Notes under the pieces: generated by a model | Told to the model about the DNA's origin: nothing | The model's database searches: none | The model's input: the letters and a program-made list of their open reading frames with translations, nothing else | Part shown: one piece after another, positions 57,434 through 64,000 of the stretch | How the letters are laid out: each line of letters begins with the position of its first letter | Position numbering within the stretch: the first letter of the stretch is position 1 | From: Hevea brasiliensis | Lineage: Eukaryota; Streptophyta; Magnoliopsida; Malpighiales; Euphorbiaceae | Direction: 5' to 3' | DNA: 64,000 nucleotides | Assembly: GCF_030052815.1 (NCBI RefSeq) | Contig: NC_079499.1 | Location: 82,127,183-82,191,182, forward strand | Translations under genes and position numbers: made by a program

Positions 57434-60400
57434 TGTAACACCCTCCCAGTAACTCCGTACATTCTACTGTTCCGGTGACCGGTGTCGGTCCGGACAGCTA
57501 GAACGTCCGGAAAAATATTTAAACTAAAGTGAGGGACCATAATTAACTCAAATATTAATAAGAAAAATTTAGTAAAAATTTTAGAAATAAAATACAACCA
57601 AGTTAAAAGAGCCGGTGCCCAAGCGATGGGTAACCAGAGGTAAGTTGCAGATTTGCAACGAGGAGCCCTAGACAGGGAAAAATTATAAAATAATTTTGGG
57701 ACTCCAGAGAATGGTTATTGAGGTTCCAATGGCATTAGAATGCCAAGAAAATACCTACAAAAAATTTTCAATCAGATGCATAATGTTGACCCGTTAAGCC
57801 AAACGGAGGGCATTTTGGTCATTTCGCCTTCCGAGGTGATTTTTGGCCGACTTGTCCAGTTGAGTAAATAATTAATATGACATAAAATATGAATAAACAT
57901 TACTAGAAATCAAATTGAAAATGAGTAGTGGAGGAAAGGAAAGAAAATGAGGAAAAAGCTTAATTATGACATCATGGTGATGTCATTAAGGAAATGTGGA
58001 CCAATCACAAATAAGCCATCCTTTGACTAACAAATAAAAAGACAAATGAAGACCAAAAGAAACAAAAATTTGCAGCAGCCCTTCTTCTCCTTCATAAAAA
58101 CGTAACCCTCTCCTTTCCACCCTCCATTGAAGTTCAATCAAGCAAGCTCAAATTCCTACCTTGTTTCACTATATTTCTCTAACTTCTCTTCATTAAAGCT
58201 TTACCCCACATCTTAAACAAGCTCTTGGCAGCCAACAAGAGGAAAGAAATTGAAGTTTAGGGCTTTGGAAATTCTGCCCAATTGAGGTTAGTGCACTTAT
58301 ACCCATTAAACTCTTTATTTCCATGATTTTGGACTTGAACTTAGTAAGATTTGTAGTTTAAATGAACAAAAACCTATGGGTATGAACACTTGAATTTTGG
58401 CAGCCCTAATAGAGGAACGGTTTTGGATGTTTTTAATGGACTTAGCATGAATTGGAGGTTATGTTTAAGCTATATACCTATATAGATGTTGAACTAGGGT
58501 GCTAATTGAGGTTTATGTCTAAATTACATTAGATATTAGGGTTTTGAGGTATGAAAAATTGACTTGACTTACTAAACTGTTAAAGAACAATCTAATGGTC
58601 AATAAGTGACCATTTGAGGTATTTTGAATACAATTTGGACTGAAAAATGGTATGGCAAAGTCAAGGTATAAACTGCCCTAGGACAACAGTATAGGGACTG
58701 AAAATTCAGTCCCTTTGCACTGCCATAACTTGGGCTGTGTTAGTCCAATTGATGTTTGGCCAATTGGACATGAAACTAGGCTTATAATGGCACATTTTTG
58801 CTGAAGAAACCATGCCCAAAAGACCAAAGCAAGAGGACAAAAACTTGGCCCCAATCCGGATACCCTGAAACTGCCTCTGCAGAATTGACCAAATGAACAG
58901 TAACTGTTCATTTGGCCATAACTCACTGTAGATTTGGTCAATTGACCTGAAATTTTTACAGCAACAAGTTAAGACATAGACAAACAACTTTCATGAAGGA
59001 ACCTACCCCAAATTATGGCCAGAACCCATCCAAACAAGTGGTTCCAGTCACTGTTCATGCACTGTAGATATGGTAATTTTCTGCAGAATGCAAATCCGGC
59101 CAGTTGTGGTTTTTGGACCATATCTGGAGCTACAAAACTCCAAATGGAGTGATTCAAAAAAGGAAATTCAACTAGACAAAATAAGGAACAACGTTCATGT
59201 TTTACATTTCTTCAAATTTCCATAGTAACAGTGTCCAATGGAACAGTGAAATTGGCTCACCAAAACTGAAAATTTTGCTTGTGTTGGTTTAAACTTAGAA
59301 ATGGTATTAACACTTAATGCCAACATGTTTTAAACACCAAATGTGGTATGTTGGGAGTGCCAAAGTCAATGTACACATTTTTATTCTAAAAGTCAACATT
59401 TTTGTTGACCAATGAGGTGAATAGTGACACCAAAACCAAAAATTGGTAATTTTTCCAAAATGACCTAAGCTTTGAGAAAGTGACCAAAACTAATAAGTTT
59501 TAAATGCAAAATGGGGTACATTGGGAGTGTTAAAACCAATGCACCTATGTTCTATGCAAAAGTCAACTTTTTGTTGACTATTGAAGTGAATAGTGACATA
59601 AAAACTTGAAATTCATAAAAATTGAAGAATTCAAAAGTATCAAATGCCCTAGTAGGCCTAATGTGATCGGTTTGGATAGGTTGGCATGCCAATAGGGTTC
59701 TGATAGCAGTACTGCGTATGATATATGGCTTCATTGCCATTCTGTGATGTGATAGCCTATGACTATACTGATTATGATGTTTTACTTGGCTTTTATGCCT
59801 TATTGCTTATATGGCTTATTAGCCATTCTATTTGCACACCGGGAGACACATTGTGACCGATGGTGTGACGGCCCGAGGTACCTAGTACCCAGTGCTAGTT
59901 TACCCGTTTATCCAGTCCGGTCAATTTGTATAGGTTACTTGGGCATGGAAAGGTATAACTGTAATTGAACTGATTGTTAAAGAAAATACGAAAACTAAAT
60001 ATCAGGAATGATTACGATAGAATACAAAGAAACTTAAAAGTCATGAAGAAGTTAATATCATAAAACAAGATTAGCCCTCGACTAAACACTAAGTTGATAA
60101 TTATTCAGTTCTTATGAACACAATGGCTAAGAAATTATGATTTTTATTTGCATATTATTTCTTTCTATTTTATTATTTGCACCACTAAGCTTTATGCTTA
60201 GCGCGTCGCTTTTGCAATGCGTAGGTACTGAAGATTGGACAGAGGGCCAGTAGACCACAGATTCGGTAAGGCAGTTCACAGTTCTGCATAGTGTCTGTGT
60301 CACCTCACTGCCAGTAGTGCATTGGTAGGACGCTAGATGTCATTTTGGTATTTTGTAATTGATTTTATTTTCTCATATGTATTTGAACTTATGTAATATA

Positions 60401-60817
60401 TTTTGATATTCATGTAAATAATGAAAAGTGTGTTTGTAAATGGAAAAGTGAATATTGATCTGTAACTGGTACATGATTATCAAATGAGGTGAATGATTGA
60501 GAAATGAATGTGAACTGAAAAATGTTGAGATTTTGATAAATGGAGTTGAGATGAATGAATAAGAATATAGGAAGTGTTTTTCACAGGTTCCGAAGAACGG
60601 TTTTCTCCATTTTTAGCCGGTACTCTGCCGGATTTTCTTTAAAATTTTCAGAACCTCAAATAAATTATAATTTCGATAAATGGCTTAAATAAAATATATT
60701 TCACAAGTTATATTCAAAAGGAAGAATAAAAAAATGAATTAAGATAAAATAGAGTGCTCGGCACACTGAGTGGCATAACTTGCTCGGCTACACTGTAGTC
60801 GGGTAAGGGGTGTCACA
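57434..60817 (+). repeat. Element D 3' LTR, 3,384 bp
   Basis: TGTAACACCC...GGGTGTCACA. Keeps the GC-rich imperfect palindrome near 57470-57500 and the 5S-like block at 57601-57650 that are damaged in the 5' LTR. Mini-hairpins (GGC...GCC) near 59725-59825. Confidence 0.94.
57601..57650 (+). promoter_or_regulatory. 5S-like block in D 3' LTR
   Basis: AGTTAAAAGAGCC then GCGATGGGTAACC (core 57625-57635, one change from GATGGGTGACC). The GGGAAGTC tail is not kept. Same LTR position as in A and C. Confidence 0.5.
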
Positions 60818-62555
60818 TTTGGGGTTTTGTAGCTCAAGTTATGGCCTAAAAACCATAACTGGCCGGATTGGATAGAATCCAAAATTGTGGGCAAAACTGG
60901 TTCTCCCAGATTTGGTAACCTAAGTTTGGTTGGCAATTTGACTAGGTTATGATCAGAATTTGGATTTGTGTTCTTCATTAAAGTTATAGGTCTATGTCTC
61001 AGCTTTCTTCTGGTTAAATATCAGGTCAATTGGACCTTTCTACACTGAGTTATGACCAAATGAATAAATACTATTCATTTGGTCATTTTGCCCAGGCAGA
61101 ATGCAGGTCACCCGGATTAGGGCAATTTTTAAGTCAACTTGGTTTGGTTTTCTGGGCAAGGTTTCTTCACCAAAATTGTGCCATTATTTGTCTAGTTTCA
61201 TATCCAATTGGCCTTGCACTAATTGAACCTCTACAACTCTAGTTATTTCTGCCCAAACCTGCTAGGCTCATGGTTAGTCCTGCAGGTCAGCCAAGGCAGC
61301 AAAACTAACTTCAATTCCCACTATACAAACCACTTCATTTCTCATTCACACATAACCAAATGGTCACTAATTGACCATTAAAACTTACTTTCACCATTGC
61401 ATGATCAAAGTCACAATTTCATGCTCAAACCCTAACTCTAATTTCCAATTCATGGTATACACACACTAAACTCATACCAAATCACTTTATCCATCATCTA
61501 TACTCATTAATAAAAAAATTAAGCCACTTAATTTCATCAAAAACCAAAAATCCTTAAAATTTCTCATGGCTATCAAATTTAGAGATTTTATTTACTCAAG
61601 TTTTTCTTTTAATTTCACACAATTTCTACTTGATTTAGCATGCTTACAAGATTAAAGAAAGAAAAGAAATTGTTTAGTGCACTAATCTTGAATTGGATAC
61701 TCTTTGGGCTTGTTACAACTTCAATTTTTCTTCAAATTTCTGCTGCCTAAAGCTTCTTCAAGGTGCTAGGTTAATTTTTTGTGAAGAAGGCTAGGGTTTT
61801 TATGGTAGAATTGCATGGGATATAAGCTTTGTGAAAGCTTTAATGGTGGAAAGGTTTAGGGAAGGGTTTTGGCTGGCTGAAACAAGGGAGGAAGACAACT
61901 GATTTTTTTGAAATTTTATCTCCTTTTAATTGTTTTAATGTGTGCTTGTTGAATTCTAATTGGCCCACAAATTTTATTACATCATGCTTGCATATGCATG
62001 ATGTCATAATTGGGTATTTGATTCTATTTTCTTTTTCTTTCTTTTCTATTCAATTTAAATTTAATTTTTAGCAATATTTATTTATATTTTATGTCATAAT
62101 AATTATTTACTTAACTGGACAAGTCGGCCAAAAATCATCTCTGATAACGAAATGACCAAAATGCCTTTCGTTTGGCTTAACAGACTAAAATTATCTGTAC
62201 CGATTGAAAAATTTTCCTAAGCATTTTCTTGGCATTCTAATGCCATAGGAACTTCAATGACCCTTCTCTGGAGTCCTAAAAATTATTTTATGAATTTTCG
62301 CTTGGGTCTAGGGCTCCTAATTGTGAGAATCGCAACTTCCCACTAGGTTACCCATTATTAGAGTACCGGCTCATTTAACTTGATTGTATATTATTTCTAA
62401 AATTTTTCCTAAATTTTTTTTATTAATATTTGAGTTAATTATGGTTCCTCACTTTAGTTTAAATATTCTTCCAGATGTTCTAGCTGTCCGGACCGACACC
62501 AGCCACCGAAACAGTAAAATGCACAGAGTTGCTACAGGGAGGGTGTTACATTATG

Positions 62556-64000
62556 GTCTTTTAATCAAATTGGTCCTCCTACTAACTTAGCGAATCCTAC
62601 ACTTCTAAAGTAGAAAACGAAAATCCTAGTTGGATGGATTTCTAGTGGGTGATTGAATTCTTATAATTTTATTGATCATCCTCAGGTACATCCATTATTA
62701 GAATTACAATAAACTATAAGTGAGCAACTCCTTGCCCATCACATCTCATGTGAGGTTTAATCTTTTACCTAGCCCCTAACGCTCAAAATCTCAGGTACAT
62801 TCATTATTGACTTATCTTGCATTAGTTAAGTTGATCCCATTGAGCCAATAATTATGCAAATAATTTTAATGTCCTCAGGTACATCCAATATTGGCCACCA
62901 AACCATTTACATATTTACAACATCTCATGTTTAACAATTATTCTTAAGAAAATCTCTTAAATTAATTGCATCTCATGCAACTATTTAAAATTTCTTAAAA
63001 TAATTGCCTCAATGGAGGGCCCATGTTATAATTACTTTAATTATAGCATATCTAACTTAATCATTTGTTTGGAAGATTTTATGGTCATCCTAATTACTAT
63101 TAAGGTCTCACTTTGCACATTGTCCATTTAGCATACATCTATCATATACTTGCATACATTCCCATACATCTCATGCATTCATGGATAAACAGTAAATATG
63201 GTATGATCATGGACTTTCTAAGGGATTCAATTCTAAGCCACCAAGAATTGAATTAGGGCATTCCTAAGTGTATTTCATTCATTCATATTACAAGAGTTGT
63301 TGAAGGAGTACACAATCTACACTTGATATTGAATTCCTCCCACTGGTCCCACCAATGCTCTTGACCTCCTTGAACTTCTTGCAATCCAATATTATATAGT
63401 AATCCTTGGCATACCAAGGCGAATTTACAAGAACTAAATAAATAAAATTACAACCCAAAAATTATTACAACCTTAATAATACATGCTCAAAATAAATTAA
63501 AATAAATTAACTAATTTACAATCCCAAAGAAATATAAAAGAAATAAATCCAATCACATTGGTCTTTTATAGTCCATGATCATTCATCATGCATATCACTA
63601 TTTAACAATTAAATAAAACATACATACTTAAATTAAATTGAATATCTCATATTGAACTTAAAAATCCATAATTGAATATGATTCAAAAAAATTTAAAAAT
63701 TCAGATTTGAATCTCATTCAAATAAATTTAAAAGTTCAGATTTGTATCACATTCAAACAACCTTAAAAATTTAGATTTGAATCACATTCAAACAATTTTT
63801 TAAAAATCAAATTTGAATCACTTTCAAACCATTTTTAAAAAATTTAGATTTGAATATTATTCAAACAACTTTAAAAATTCATATTTGAATATGATTCAAA
63901 CAACTTTAAAAATTCAGATTTGAATCACAATCAAACAACTTTTAAAATTCAGATTTGAATCACATTCAAACAATTTTTAAATTTCTGATTTAAATCAAAA
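62556..64000 (-). mobile_element. Copia 3 leader, primer-proximal part (runs off window)
   Basis: Continues the copia 3 leader after element B; matches 9216-10650 and 13431-14870. Contains the three CAGGTACATCC/CAGGTACATTC words (about 62682, 62790, 62876) and, from about 63668, the tandem hairpin array. The primer site and 5' LTR lie beyond 64000. No sense coding frame. Confidence 0.9.
63668..64000. repeat. Tandem hairpin array in copia 3 leader (truncated by window)
   Basis: At least nine units of the 35-36 bp repeat with TTTGAAT/ATTCAAA arms, partly degenerate, homologous to the arrays at 10325 and 14536. Confidence 0.88.

Larger units (their letters stand above)
52653..60817 (+). mobile_element. 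Element D: gag-only (TR-GAG) gypsy element with intact gag, 8,165 bp
   Basis: LTRs of 3,326 and 3,384 bp enclose 1,455 bp holding a primer site, one intact gag and a polypurine tract. Its LTR ends, primer context, Gag and polypurine tract match element B, so it is a deletion derivative of that autonomous family. Pol is lost from just before the protease to the end of the chromodomain; a short out-of-frame remnant of the pol tail remains before the polypurine tract. Confidence 0.95.
21422..62550 (-). mobile_element. Element B: Ty3/gypsy Tekay-type retrotransposon, broken up by three insertions
   Basis: Starts TGTGACACCC and ends GGGTGTTACA with TTATG duplications. Removing A, C and D with their duplications leaves about 11.07 kb: 3' LTR 3,205 bp, internal region about 4.9 kb, 5' LTR about 2.99 kb. 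Gene order in sense is gag, protease, RT, RNase H, integrase, chromodomain. The chromodomain and tRNA-iMet primer site fit plant chromoviruses of the Tekay/Del clade. Every domain carries stops. It is the autonomous-type relative of element D. Confidence 0.95.
42102..62550 (-). repeat. Element B 5' LTR, in three pieces
   Basis: LTR pieces 42102-42752, 52038-52652 and 60823-62550 join into about 2,994 bp aligning with 21422-24626. Elements C and D split it, both in the orientation opposite to B. It lacks about 226 bp present in the 3' LTR (junction near 52208), which accounts for the length difference. Confidence 0.93.

Noticed and set aside
1..64000. Host genes, tRNA genes, organellar insertions, telomere or satellite arrays
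   Set aside because: I looked for them on both strands. All long frames belong to retrotransposon gag or pol, and the remaining sequence is accounted for by LTRs and leaders. I could not run a database search, so very short or degraded features may be missed.

Overview
This window is plant nuclear DNA. It is AT-rich, contains no recognisable host gene, tRNA or rRNA gene, and is built almost entirely of long-terminal-repeat (LTR) retrotransposons inserted into one another. The element types (Ty1/copia with Tnt1/Angela-like proteins; Ty3/gypsy chromoviruses of the Tekay/Del type with 3-4 kb LTRs and a C-terminal chromodomain), initiator-Met-tRNA primer sites and 5-bp target-site duplications (TSDs) point to a dicot with a repeat-rich genome. 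A woody Malpighiales such as a Euphorbiaceae is only a guess.

Layout. (1) 1-365 is the end of a Tekay-like LTR cut by the window edge and inserted in a copia LTR. (2) 366-17411 is a head-to-tail copia array on the minus strand in which LTRs are shared: LTR remnant (366-1147), internal region 1 (1148-10921, carrying a 3,981-bp gypsy solo LTR at 2737-6717), LTR (10922-13044), a short internal region 2 keeping only the gag start and leader (13045-15137), and LTR (15138-17231, with its last 180 bp repeated to 17411). (3) Copia 3 occupies 17412-21421 and resumes at 62556, running off the right edge. (4) Its leader is split by gypsy element B (21422-62550, TSD TTATG), about 11 kb once its guests are removed. 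(5) B carries three guests: full-length Tekay element A (26547-39146, exactly 12,600 bp, TSD ATAAG) in its RNase H region, and two gag-only elements, C (42753-52032, TSD GTCTA) and D (52653-60817, TSD TTTGG), both in its 5' LTR.

Coding state. Every pol gene is broken by stops or frameshifts. The only long intact retrotransposon frame is the 409-residue Gag of element D (56106-57335), which has no pol at all. C and D look like terminal-repeat-with-GAG (TR-GAG) elements whose replication would need Pol from an autonomous relative such as the B family.

Most interesting signals. All Tekay-type LTRs here carry, about 170-235 nt from their 5' end, a sense-oriented block resembling the internal control region of the 5S rRNA gene. 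The same LTRs share two adjacent stem-loops whose stems change in a compensatory way between families and are followed by AGGT. Element B's integrase is interrupted by a 75-bp AT-rich GT...AG segment whose removal restores the frame, a candidate spliceosomal intron. In element A all eight premature stops are TAG, seven at positions where relatives or context indicate glutamine, a pattern expected of CHG-methylation decay. Two copia copies share the same two nonsense codons.
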